From NCBI GenBank assembly GCA_041166385.1, contig JBEEFW010000038.1, positions 1 to 64,000 on the forward strand: 64,000 nt of DNA, given 5' to 3'. The notes under the pieces were generated by a model. That model had not been told where the DNA came from, did not search any database, and saw only the letters and a program-made list of their open reading frames with translations. Position numbers and translations under genes: made by a program. This DNA comes from DASUCS01 sp041166385. Its GTDB lineage: Bacteria > Actinomycetota > Acidimicrobiia > Acidimicrobiales > JACDCH01. The stretch's first letter is position 1. Every line of letters starts with the position of its first letter. This document shows, one piece after another, positions 41,929 to 49,503 of the stretch.

Positions 41929-43476
41929 GTGACGCTCACGGGGGACGAGCTCATCGACAAGGGCATGGCCACTGCGGTGTATGCGGCGGCGAACCCCGAG
42001 CGCATGGCGGTGCTGTCGCAATACGGCGATCGCACCTTCCGGGAGCTGAACGAGCGCACCAATCAACTCGTGCGTGCGCTGCGGCAACTCGGCGCGGGCC
42101 ATGGCGACACCGTCGCACTTGCGTGCCGCAACCGGCCCGAGTTCATCGAGGTGTACGAGGCCGCGCTGCGGGGTGGCTTCAGGCTCACGCCGATCAACTG
42201 GCACCTCACCGCAGAGGAGATCGCCTACATCGTCGACGACAGCGGTGCCGTGGTGCTCATCGGTGATGCGTTCTTCGCCGACACGCTGTTTGCCACGGCG
42301 AAGTTGCTCACCGGATCGCCGGCATTGCTCGCACTCGGCGGCGACATCGACGGCTTCGCGTCCTACGACGACGCCCTCGCCGCACAGGACGCGACGAACA
42401 TCGACGACCCTGAGCCCGGCGGAGCGATGCTCTACACGTCGGGTACGACGGGCCGACCCAAGGGTGTCCGCCGGGCGATGGGGCTCGCCCCCGGGCTGTA
42501 CCGGTTGCACTCGCGCAACTCGCCCCACGCGGGCGACACGAATCGCTCGCTGGTGACCGGCCCGCTGTATCACGCCGCTCCCCTGTCGATCTCGCTGACG
42601 GCGCCGCTGGCCGCCGGGCTCGGACTCGTCTTGATGGACGCCTGGACGCCCGAGGAAACTCTGCGGCTGATCGAGCAGCACGGCATCACGCACACGCATC
42701 TCGTGCCGATCATGTTCCACCGCCTGCTGTCACTCGACGATGACGTGAGGCAGCGGTACGACGTGTCGTCGCTCAAGCTCGTGCTCCATGGCGCGGCGCC
42801 GTGTCCGGTCGACGTCAAGCGGCGGATGATCGAGTGGTGGGGCCCGGTCATCGAGGAGTACTACGCCGCCACCGAGGGCGGGGGTACGTACATCAACTCG
42901 AAGGAGTGGCTCGAGCGCCCGGGCAGCGTCGGCAAGGCCAACGCGGGCAGCACGGTCGTCGTGCGAACTGAAGCCGGCGAGCTCGCGGCTCCCGGCGACG
43001 TCGGCAGTGTGTGGTTCAAGCGCTCGGAGATCGAACCGTTCGAGTACCACCGCGATCCCGAGAAGACGGCGAGCGTGCACGACGGTGAGCTCTTCACCCT
43101 CGGCGACATGGGCTACATGGACGAGGACGGCTACCTGTTCCTCACCGGCCGCACTGCGGAACTCATCATCTCTGGCGGCGTGAACATCTATCCCGCCGAG
43201 ATCGACGCCGTGCTGCTCGAGCACCCCGCGGTGCGTGACGTCGCGTGCGTCGGCATCCCGAACGACGAGTGGGGCGAGGAGGTGAAGGCGGTCGTCGAGG
43301 TGCGCGATGGCTACGACGCCGGCGACGAGTTGGCGCGCGAGTTGGTGGCGTTCTGTCGCGACCGGCTCGCGCACTTCAAGTGCCCGCACACCGTGGACTT
43401 CGTCGACGACCTCCCCCGCTTCGACACCGGCAAGATCTACCGCCGCCTCGTTCGCGATCGGTACTGGCCGGCATAA
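41929..43476 (+). CDS. acyl-CoA synthetase (AMP-forming, FadD-like)
   Basis: A 515-residue ANL-family ligase that activates a carboxylic acid with ATP and CoA. P-loop LYTSGTTGRPKGV lies near residue 170, A5 motif YYAATEGGG, A7 motif TLGDMGYMDEDGYLFLTGR with the hinge arginine, and A10 lysine in DTGKIYRRL near the C-terminus. The acid is not identifiable; medium-chain, cyclic or aromatic acids fit the surroundings. GTG start. Confidence 0.93.
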   Translation: MTLTGDELIDKGMATAVYAAANPERMAVLSQYGDRTFRELNERTNQLVRALRQLGAGHGDTVALACRNRPEFIEVYEAALRGGFRLTPINWHLTAEEIAYIVDDSGAVVLIGDAFFADTLFATAKLLTGSPALLALGGDIDGFASYDDALAAQDATNIDDPEPGGAMLYTSGTTGRPKGVRRAMGLAPGLYRLHSRNSPHAGDTNRSLVTGPLYHAAPLSISLTAPLAAGLGLVLMDAWTPEETLRLIEQHGITHTHLVPIMFHRLLSLDDDVRQRYDVSSLKLVLHGAAPCPVDVKRRMIEWWGPVIEEYYAATEGGGTYINSKEWLERPGSVGKANAGSTVVVRTEAGELAAPGDVGSVWFKRSEIEPFEYHRDPEKTASVHDGELFTLGDMGYMDEDGYLFLTGRTAELIISGGVNIYPAEIDAVLLEHPAVRDVACVGIPNDEWGEEVKAVVEVRDGYDAGDELARELVAFCRDRLAHFKCPHTVDFVDDLPRFDTGKIYRRLVRDRYWPA

Positions 43477-43478
43477 CA

Positions 43479-44066
43479 ATGGCGAAGGTCGGCCTCGGTT
43501 TCCGTCACCACACGGGCTGGGCGATCGCGGTGGCCGTCACCGGCGGCGTGGAGTCGTTGGAGGTGCTCGATCGCCGGCGCATCGAGCTGATCGATCCGTC
43601 GCTGATCCGGTTCGCGTACCACAACGTGCAAGACGCCCCCCTGGACAAGGCGGCCACGTCGATCGCCGAAGTCGAAGCCTCTGCGCTCACATGCGCGACG
43701 AGCGAGATCAGCGCGCTCGTCTCGTCGCTCGCGGCTGACGGACACAAGGTGCGCGGCGTGGGCATCGCGGCGAAGACGGCGAAGCTGCCGGACGCGCTCG
43801 AGAAGATCCTGTCGTCGCACGCGCTCCTGCACGCGGCCGAGGGCGACCTGTACCGCGAGGCGCTGGCCGAAGGGGCAGCTGGCTGCGGATTGCCCGTCGC
43901 CGGCTTTCCGCCGAAGGAGATCTATGCCGACGCGGCCGCGGAGCTCGGCACCTCCGACGCCGCGTTGCGCGATCTCCTCACGCGCACCGGCAAGGCCATC
44001 GGCAAACCCTGGACCGCCGACCACCGCGAAGCGGTCCTCGCCGCGTTGCTCGCGCTGGCAGGCTGA
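43479..44066 (+). CDS. conserved hypothetical protein
   Basis: A 195-residue soluble alpha/beta protein starting 2 bases after the synthetase stop, so probably cotranscribed. It begins with a beta-hairpin-like stretch (KVGLGFRHHTGWAIAVAVTGG), contains a His-rich segment (SSHALLHAAEGDLY), and ends in helices. I do not recognise the family. No catalytic motif is evident. Confidence 0.75.
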   Translation: MAKVGLGFRHHTGWAIAVAVTGGVESLEVLDRRRIELIDPSLIRFAYHNVQDAPLDKAATSIAEVEASALTCATSEISALVSSLAADGHKVRGVGIAAKTAKLPDALEKILSSHALLHAAEGDLYREALAEGAAGCGLPVAGFPPKEIYADAAAELGTSDAALRDLLTRTGKAIGKPWTADHREAVLAALLALAG

Positions 44067-44070
44067 CGTC

Positions 44071-44340
44071 GTGCTCTGGATAGTGGTGTTCCTCCTCTGG
44101 CTTGCAGCCGGCGCCGGATGGGTCGCGATGCTCCGCGACGTGAACCGCCGACCGGAGTGGGCGTTCGAGCACGTGGGCCGCTCGAAAGGAGTCACGACCA
44201 CCCTCATCTTCTTCGGGGGGTGGATCGGCGCGGCGTACTACTTCCTCGCGATCCTTCCGACGTTGCAGGAAGGCGAAACGCGCGGCCCCACTGGTCCCTC
44301 GCGCAGCGACGATGACGACTGGGTGCCACCAGCTCGGTAG
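44071..44340 (+). CDS. small membrane protein
   Basis: An 89-residue protein with two hydrophobic segments (about residues 1-20 and 40-60) joined by a charged loop (RDVNRRPEWAFEHVGRSKG) and an acidic C-terminal tail. The GTG at 44071 follows the previous stop by 4 bases. No family recognised. Confidence 0.65.
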   Translation: MLWIVVFLLWLAAGAGWVAMLRDVNRRPEWAFEHVGRSKGVTTTLIFFGGWIGAAYYFLAILPTLQEGETRGPTGPSRSDDDDWVPPAR

Positions 44341-44342
44341 TC

Positions 44343-44645
44343 ATGCTGACGCGAACGACAACAGCTCGAGCGTGGTCGCGGCTACGGGTCGGCGTGGCCG
44401 CGTTTTTGACAGGCCTGCTCGTCTTGGACCTGTACGCCATGTACGCCGAGTGGTTCGGATGGGACCGTGGCGGGTTCCGTGGGCCCAATCCCGTCGAGCA
44501 GAACTGGGACGCCCGCAACATTCGCGGCCTCTCCATCGCCATTCCACTCGCTCTCGCACTCACGCTGGTCGTCGTCGCGTGGTCTCGCATCGCGCGACGA
44601 GTCCATGCCGACCTCGACGACCTGCAACGCGCTCGTGAGGCGTAG
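44343..44645 (+). CDS. small two-helix membrane protein
   Basis: A 100-residue protein with membrane helices at about 17-36 and 63-82, separated by an outside loop rich in Trp, Gly and Asn (EWFGWDRGGFRGPNPVEQNW), and a basic C-terminus. Begins 2 bases after the preceding stop, at the end of the acyl-CoA-synthetase gene run. The 143 bases that follow hold nothing I can support. Confidence 0.65.
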   Translation: MLTRTTTARAWSRLRVGVAAFLTGLLVLDLYAMYAEWFGWDRGGFRGPNPVEQNWDARNIRGLSIAIPLALALTLVVVAWSRIARRVHADLDDLQRAREA

Positions 44646-44788
44646 CCGGGGGCGCGGATCAGGGGAACTGCGTGAAGCGCAGTGTTGACCGCTGTCCGGT
44701 GAGCGGGTTCATCCGGCGCCAGTGCTGGGTCGACTGGGGCCGCACCGAGCGCCTGCATTGAGTCGACGATGCGCCGGCTACAACCGAC

Positions 44789-45139
44789 TCACGCAATGCG
44801 CCATCCGGGCGCGACCGCTTCCGGCAGTTCCAAGAGATGCACGGTGCCGTCGCTCGGCTCGATGGCGCCGAGAACGAGGAACTCGCTCACGAATCCAGCG
44901 ATTCGTTTCGTGCCGAGATTGATCGCTCCGACCACGAGCCTGCCGACCAGCTCATCGTGGGGATAGTTCGTGATCTGTGCACTGGTGCGCAGCACGCCGA
45001 CGTCGGGTCCGAAGTCGACGGTGAGTTTCCAAGCAGGTTTGCGCGCCTCGGGGAACTCGTCGACAGCCGTGACGCGCCCGACTCGAAGATCGAGCGCGAA
45101 GAAGTCGTTTGGATCGACATCCGGAAGCCGAGAAGTCAC
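44789..45139 (-). CDS. csaA: tRNA-binding-domain protein, CsaA-like
   Basis: A 116-residue OB-fold protein of the CsaA/EMAP-II type, an RNA-binding, chaperone-like dimer. Key stretches are FALDLRVGRVTAVDEFPEAR, KLTVDFGP, then LVGRLVVGAINLGTKRI and the C-terminal SEFLVLGA. The GTG at 45139 is preferred over an ATG at 45178 because TACCGT lies 6 bases before it and the length then matches CsaA. Confidence 0.88.
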   Translation of the reverse strand: MTSRLPDVDPNDFFALDLRVGRVTAVDEFPEARKPAWKLTVDFGPDVGVLRTSAQITNYPHDELVGRLVVGAINLGTKRIAGFVSEFLVLGAIEPSDGTVHLLELPEAVAPGWRIA

Positions 45140-45145
45140 GCAACG

Positions 45146-45151
45146 ACGGTA
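45146..45151 (-). promoter_or_regulatory. csaA -10 box
   Basis: TACCGT on the minus strand, 6 bases before the GTG; it decides the start codon. Confidence 0.5.
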
Positions 45152-45214
45152 GAGCAGCGAGTCCGCATCTCTCGCCACCAGGTAAGGGCGATGTCGGCGG
45201 CGAAATGAGCGAGC

Positions 45215-45583
45215 ATGGGAGTGGAGGACCAGAGACCGAGCCGTGGGATCGCCATCGCGTTCGTCGCGCTGGGCGCGCTGGTAGCGGTGCTCGCCATCGC
45301 CATCCAGGTATGGGTATTCCTCATCATGGGCGTCGTCTTCGCTGGGTCAGGCGTGATCACGCTCGCGAAGCAGCGTGTCGGCGGCCTTGGTGCGCAGACG
45401 AGTCCGCGTCAGTGGAAGCCGAGGGCCATGGTGGCTCCGATCATTGTGGCCATCGCGTTCTGGGTTTGGGGATTGGCGTCGTCCAATCCGTTGGCGCTGT
45501 TCTTCGCGGTGCTGTGGTCATTCGTCGCATTCGCCCAGATATGGCGAGCCACGCACGGCGGCGAACCACTCGTGAAGCGCTAG
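45215..45583 (+). CDS. small multi-pass membrane protein
   Basis: A 122-residue protein with four hydrophobic segments in two hairpins separated by a basic loop (KQRVGGLGAQTSPRQWKPRA). No signal for a known family. Divergent from csaA. Confidence 0.6.
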   Translation: MGVEDQRPSRGIAIAFVALGALVAVLAIAIQVWVFLIMGVVFAGSGVITLAKQRVGGLGAQTSPRQWKPRAMVAPIIVAIAFWVWGLASSNPLALFFAVLWSFVAFAQIWRATHGGEPLVKR

Positions 45584-45598
45584 TCCTGCACGCGGTCA

Positions 45599-45763
45599 GT
45601 GACGTACGGCAAGTCGCGCGCATCGGCTGGTGGTGTGGTCATGTGGGCGATCGGCGTGTTTGCCACGATGGTCGAGTCACTGGCGCTCGGCCTCTTCATC
45701 TGCGCCCGCGTCGTCCGCCAGGCCGGGCCGCATCCCGACACGGCCCGCGGTCAACAGTCGTAG
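45599..45763 (+). CDS. possible 54-residue membrane peptide
   Basis: Short open frame from GTG 45599 (or ATG 45641). The ATG version is a single hydrophobic helix (MWAIGVFATMVESLALGLF) with an Arg-flanked cytoplasmic side and a polar tail. It begins 15 bases after the previous stop and its end overlaps the next, convergent gene by 13 bases. Coding status uncertain. Confidence 0.35.
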   Translation: MTYGKSRASAGGVVMWAIGVFATMVESLALGLFICARVVRQAGPHPDTARGQQS

Positions 45764-45951
45764 AACGGGCCGCTGTCGTCCGATCGGACCGAGAAGTCGC
45801 GCTGCGCGCCGTGTGTGCAGTCGGGCGGCACCACCGGGCGCGAGTCGCCGCTGGTGATCCACACAATTGTTACGACCGTCACGGCGACGAACACCACCAT
45901 GACCGCGAGCAACGCCACGATGTGCCTTTTCGTCATGCCGAACCTCGCCAT
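45751..45951 (-). CDS. small membrane-anchored protein
   Basis: A 66-residue frame with a basic N-terminus, one strong hydrophobic helix (HIVALLAVMVVFVAVTVVTI) and a short outside tail with two cysteines (PPDCTHG and the C-terminal FYDC), suggesting a disulfide. The ATG at 45936 is an alternative start with GGCGAGG upstream. Unknown function. Confidence 0.5.
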   Translation of the reverse strand: MARFGMTKRHIVALLAVMVVFVAVTVVTIVWITSGDSRPVVPPDCTHGAQRDFSVRSDDSGPFYDC

Positions 45952-46032
45952 GCCTTGGCAAGCCTGACCTCACCGTGACGGCTGCGAACGTTACCCAAGC
46001 GCGTTCGACAGCCCGATTTCAAACTGGCGCAG

Positions 46033-46038
46033 TACCCT
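46033..46038 (+). promoter_or_regulatory. -10 box of small acidic protein gene
   Basis: TACCCT lies 6 bases before the GTG at 46045 with no ribosome site, supporting the reality of that small gene. Confidence 0.4.
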
Positions 46039-46044
46039 CCGACC

Positions 46045-46173
46045 GTGCCTCAGAAGTATCGACCGACCGACGAGGAACGCGACCAGCGCATCAAGGTCGA
46101 CCTGGACCCCGAAGAACTGATCGAGGGTGTCCTACAGGCCGGACCGCACCCCGACGAGGACGACGACGATTAG
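46045..46173 (+). CDS. small acidic protein, 42 residues
   Basis: Reads MPQKYRPTDEERDQRIKVD and ends in a run of acidic residues (HPDEDDDD). Predicted soluble. The leaderless-type promoter and the codon pattern support it, although it is below the usual length cutoff. Function unknown. Confidence 0.5.
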   Translation: MPQKYRPTDEERDQRIKVDLDPEELIEGVLQAGPHPDEDDDD

Positions 46174-46177
46174 CAGT

Positions 46178-46333
46178 TTGGCGCTGTTGGCGGATCTGTA
46201 CCGCCAGAAACCGAACCCGTACTCGGTCCTCATCTTCCTCGCGGTCGTGTTCTGTCCTCTCGGCGTGTCCGGCGCGTTCTTCTACTGGTCCGAGCGACGA
46301 CGTGACCGCACCAAGAGGCGCAACCGCAAGTAA
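46178..46333 (+). CDS. small membrane protein, 51 residues
   Basis: Starts with TTG 5 bases after the acidic protein stop. It has one hydrophobic helix (YSVLIFLAVVFCPLGVSGAFF) and a very basic C-terminus (SERRRDRTKRRNRK). The frame stays open upstream to 46127, overlapping the preceding gene. The acidic/basic pairing of these two neighbours is suggestive but unproven. Confidence 0.45.
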   Translation: MALLADLYRQKPNPYSVLIFLAVVFCPLGVSGAFFYWSERRRDRTKRRNRK

Positions 46334-46362
46334 CCGCTGTGGGTTTTGTCAACCCGCACATC

Positions 46363-46404
46363 ACCGCATTTGCGGTAGTGGGTACCGCATTTGCTAGCTA
46401 GATT
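46363..46404 (+). promoter_or_regulatory. mod operon operator (direct repeats) and -10 box
   Basis: ACCGCATTTGC occurs at 46363-46373 and again at 46384-46394, a 21-base (two-turn) period. TAGATT (46399-46404) lies 6 bases before the modA GTG, so the repeats cover the -35 region. The first copy also forms ACCGCA-TT-TGCGGT. The HTH-TOBE protein encoded in the operon is the likely ligand. Confidence 0.6.
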
Positions 46405-46410
46405 GGCGCT

Positions 46411-47199
46411 GTGCGCCGCATAACCTGGCTTTTTGTCGCTGCGTTCTTGATCCTTGCTGCTTGTGGGAGCGACGCGACCGCGCCCAAGTCGGTCGCCTTG
46501 GCGAGCGGGGCGAAGGCCGCGCCCTCGGGGCCGGTACTCGTGTTCGCGGCGGCGTCGCTGACGGAGTCGTTGACCAACGAAAAGACGACGTTGCAGTCGG
46601 AGCAGCCCGGGCTCGACGTCACGCTCAACTTCGCAGGCTCCGGCACGCTCATCACGCAGATCCAGCAGGGTGCGGAGGCTGACGTGATCGCGACGGCCGA
46701 CACCGCGTCGATGCAGAAGCTCGTCGATGCGGGGCTCGTCGAGACTCCCACCGTCTTCGCGCACAACAAGCTCGCGATCGTCGTTCAGTCCGGGAACCCG
46801 AAAGCCATCCACACGCTCGCGGATCTGGCGCGGCCTGACGTGACGGTCGTGCTCGCCGATCCCTCGGTGCCGGCAGGGAAGTACGCCTCGCAGATCCTGA
46901 CGAAGGCCGACGTGATGGTGGAGCCGAAGTCACTCGAGACGGATGTGAAGTCTGCGATTGCTCGCGTCACGTCCGGCGAAGCCGACGCGGCGATCGTGTA
47001 CGTCACCGACGTCAAGGCCGCCGGTGGCAAGGCCGAAGGAGTCGACATCCCGGACAGCCAGAACGTGGTGGCCGACTACCCCATCGCCATCGTGAAGGCG
47101 ACGAAGCACCACGACGCCGCCGCGGCGTTCGTCGACGCGATCACGAAGGGATCGGGACAAGCCGCACTCAGCACGAGTGGGTTCCTCACTGCCGCATGA
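46411..47199 (+). CDS. modA: molybdate ABC transporter substrate-binding lipoprotein
   Basis: A 262-residue oxyanion-binding protein with lipobox LAAC (Cys 18). Typical ModA features follow: VFAAASLTESL, the oxyanion loop NFAGSGTLITQIQQGAEADVI, VPAGKYASQIL and AIVYVTDV. Captures molybdate or tungstate outside the membrane. Apparently leaderless GTG. Overlaps the regulator gene by ATGA. Confidence 0.94.
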   Translation: MRRITWLFVAAFLILAACGSDATAPKSVALASGAKAAPSGPVLVFAAASLTESLTNEKTTLQSEQPGLDVTLNFAGSGTLITQIQQGAEADVIATADTASMQKLVDAGLVETPTVFAHNKLAIVVQSGNPKAIHTLADLARPDVTVVLADPSVPAGKYASQILTKADVMVEPKSLETDVKSAIARVTSGEADAAIVYVTDVKAAGGKAEGVDIPDSQNVVADYPIAIVKATKHHDAAAAFVDAITKGSGQAALSTSGFLTAA

Positions 47200-47597
47200 G
47201 CACCTACCGGATCGGGCAGGCGGCCGAGTTGCTCGGCGTGAGCGTCGACACGATGCGGCGCTGGGCCGACGCCGGCCGGGTCAAGGTCGTGCGTACTGAA
47301 GGAGGTCGACGGCTCATCGACGGTGTCGACCTCGCGAAGCTCGCGGTCGAGGTGGGCGAGGCGCACGAGTCTGGCCATGCGGCGACGCGGTCGGCGCGCA
47401 ACACGTTCACCGGGATCATCACGCGCGTGGTGAAGGACAAGGTCGCCGCGCAGGTCGAGATGCAGGCCGGACCTCACCGCATCGTGTCGTTGCTGACACG
47501 CGAAGCCGTCGACGAGCTCGACCTCAAGCCGGGGATGCTGGCCTCTGCGGTCGTGAAGGCCACCAACGTGGTGATCGACATCCCGGCCGAAGCATGA
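47196..47597 (+). CDS. HTH (MerR/BldC-like) plus TOBE/Mop domain molybdate-responsive regulator
   Basis: A 133-residue protein. Residues 1-60 are an excisionase/MerR-like winged helix (YRIGQAAELLGVSVDTMRRWADAGRV). Residues 68-130 form one Mop/TOBE oxyanion-binding domain (SARNTFTGIITRVVKDKVAAQV). It thus has the logic of ModE with a different DNA-binding domain. It sits between modA and modB, coupled to both by ATGA overlaps, and probably represses the operon when molybdate is bound. Confidence 0.85.
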   Translation: MSTYRIGQAAELLGVSVDTMRRWADAGRVKVVRTEGGRRLIDGVDLAKLAVEVGEAHESGHAATRSARNTFTGIITRVVKDKVAAQVEMQAGPHRIVSLLTREAVDELDLKPGMLASAVVKATNVVIDIPAEA

Positions 47598-48382
47598 GGC
47601 GCACCGAGCGAGCGCCGCTGCTACCGGTGGCGATCGCGGCAGTCGCGGTTGCCGCGTTCGCGTTGCCGCTCGCGGGACTGTTGTGGCGGGCACCGTGGTC
47701 GAGCGCGTGGCACCCACTGTCGAGCCGCGCCGCTCTCGATGCCCTCAAGTTGAGCCTCATCACCTCGCTGGCAGCCACCGCCGTGGCGATCGTGCTCGGC
47801 GTCCCGCTGGCGTGGGTACAGGCGCGCGTCGACTACCGCGGCAAGCGCCTCGTACGCGCACTCACGACGTTGCCGATGGTGCTGCCGCCGGTGGTCGGCG
47901 GTGTCGCGCTGCTGTTCGCGCTCGGCCGACGCGGGATCGTCGGCTCCGAGCTCGACCGCATCGGCGTCCACCTGCCGTTCACGACCGCCGGCGCGATCGT
48001 GGCCGAGACGTTCGTGGCGATGCCTTTCCTCGTGCTCACCCTGGAAGCAGCCTTCCGCTCGAGCGACCGCCGGCTCGAGGAAGCGGCCCGCACCCTCGGC
48101 GCCAGTCGCGGTGAGGTGTTCCGTCGAGTCACCCTGCCGCTCGTCCGGCCGTCGCTGATCGCCGGCGCCGTGTTGTGCTGGGCGAGGGCGCTCGGCGAGT
48201 TCGGCGCCACGATCACCTTCGCCGGCAACCTTCCCGCGAAGACACAGACGCTCCCGCTGTTCGTGTACCTGAAGTTCGAGGGGTCGGAGGCCGACGCCGC
48301 GATCGTGCTCAGCCTCGTGCTCGTGATCGTGTCGCTGCTCGTCGTCGTCGGCCTGCGCGACCGATGGCTCACCACCCGATGA
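47594..48382 (+). CDS. modB: molybdate ABC transporter permease
   Basis: A 262-residue permease with about six helices. The EAA coupling loop reads EEAARTLGASRGEVFRRVTL, and LGEFGATITFAGN is the typical ModB signature after it. Start overlaps the regulator stop (ATGA). Confidence 0.93.
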   Translation: MRRTERAPLLPVAIAAVAVAAFALPLAGLLWRAPWSSAWHPLSSRAALDALKLSLITSLAATAVAIVLGVPLAWVQARVDYRGKRLVRALTTLPMVLPPVVGGVALLFALGRRGIVGSELDRIGVHLPFTTAGAIVAETFVAMPFLVLTLEAAFRSSDRRLEEAARTLGASRGEVFRRVTLPLVRPSLIAGAVLCWARALGEFGATITFAGNLPAKTQTLPLFVYLKFEGSEADAAIVLSLVLVIVSLLVVVGLRDRWLTTR

Positions 48383-49434
48383 CGCTCGCGGCGCATGTCG
48401 GCATGACGCTCGGAAGCTTCAACCTCGACGTCAACCTGCACGTGCCGAGCGGACGAACGCTCGCCGTCGTGGGACCCAACGGTTCCGGCAAGACCACGCT
48501 GCTCCGCGCCCTCGCCGGACTGACCCCGTTGACGTCTGGCCACATCACCCTCGACGAGGAACGACTCGACGACCCGACCGCCGATGTGTTCCGACCGCCG
48601 GAGGCACGTCCGGTTGCGATGGTGTTCCAGGAGCACGTGCTGTTCCCGCATCTGTCGGCGCTGGACAACGTGGCGTTCGGCGCACGGGCTCGCGGCCGCT
48701 CCAAGACCGACGCGCGCCACCACGCGCGGGACTGGCTCGATCGCGTCGGACTCGCCGACCGGGCTGACGCGTATCCGCGCGACCTCTCCGGTGGGCAAGC
48801 GCAACGGATCGCACTCGCACGCGCGCTCGCCAGCGACCCGAGCCTGCTGCTGCTCGACGAGCCGCTCGCCGCGCTCGATGCCACGACGCGCATCGACGTG
48901 CGCCGCGACCTGCGCCGGCACCTCTCGACATTCGGAGGGGTGCGCGTGTTGGTGACCCACGATCCGGTCGATGCCGCCGTGCTCGCAGACGACATCGTCG
49001 TACTCGACCATGGCCGGATCGTGCAGTCCGGCACGCCGGAGGACATCACGGCCCGGCCCCGCACGCCGTGGGTCGCCGACCTTGTCGGCACCAACTTCTA
49101 CAAGGGCCACTCCGAGGCGAACACGCTGCGCGTCGACGGCGGCGGCACGATCGCGGCGGCCACGACGGTGGCCGACGGTCCCGCGTTCGCCGTCGTGCAT
49201 CCCCGAGTGGTCGCGCTGCACCGAGCGCGACCCGACGGCACGCCGCGCAACGTGTGGCAGGCCCACGCCACTGCCATCGAGCGCGTGGGCGACCGCGTGC
49301 GTGTGCAGCTCGCGGGCACCCCGAACATCGTCGCGGAGATCACGCCCGCCGCCGCCACCGACCTCGCGCTGGCCGATGGCACCGAGCTGTGGGTCGCCGT
49401 GAAGGCGACCGAGGTCGATCTGTTTTCGACGTGA
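48379..49434 (+). CDS. modC: molybdate ABC transporter ATP-binding protein
   Basis: A 351-residue ATPase. Walker A GPNGSGKT at 32-39, Q-loop VFQEHVLFPHLS, signature LSGGQAQR at 136-143, Walker B LLLLDEP around 157-162, H-loop VTHDPVD. The C-terminal 60 residues are a Mop/TOBE domain (NVWQAHATAIERVGDRV onward). The ATG overlapping the modB stop is chosen; another ATG lies 15 bases upstream. Confidence 0.94.
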   Translation: MTLAAHVGMTLGSFNLDVNLHVPSGRTLAVVGPNGSGKTTLLRALAGLTPLTSGHITLDEERLDDPTADVFRPPEARPVAMVFQEHVLFPHLSALDNVAFGARARGRSKTDARHHARDWLDRVGLADRADAYPRDLSGGQAQRIALARALASDPSLLLLDEPLAALDATTRIDVRRDLRRHLSTFGGVRVLVTHDPVDAAVLADDIVVLDHGRIVQSGTPEDITARPRTPWVADLVGTNFYKGHSEANTLRVDGGGTIAAATTVADGPAFAVVHPRVVALHRARPDGTPRNVWQAHATAIERVGDRVRVQLAGTPNIVAEITPAAATDLALADGTELWVAVKATEVDLFST

Positions 49435-49503
49435 CGACGGCCACACCTTTTCTACGCGACCATCACGCTTAAGGCCGCGACCAGGCGGGAAGCTAGGCAG
49501 TCA

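Noticed and set aside
44646..44788. Possible tRNA or structured RNA (CTGCGTGAAGCGCAG and GGTTCATCC)
   Set aside because: The T-arm-like string has no complementary stem and no acceptor pairing; only short isolated hairpins remain.
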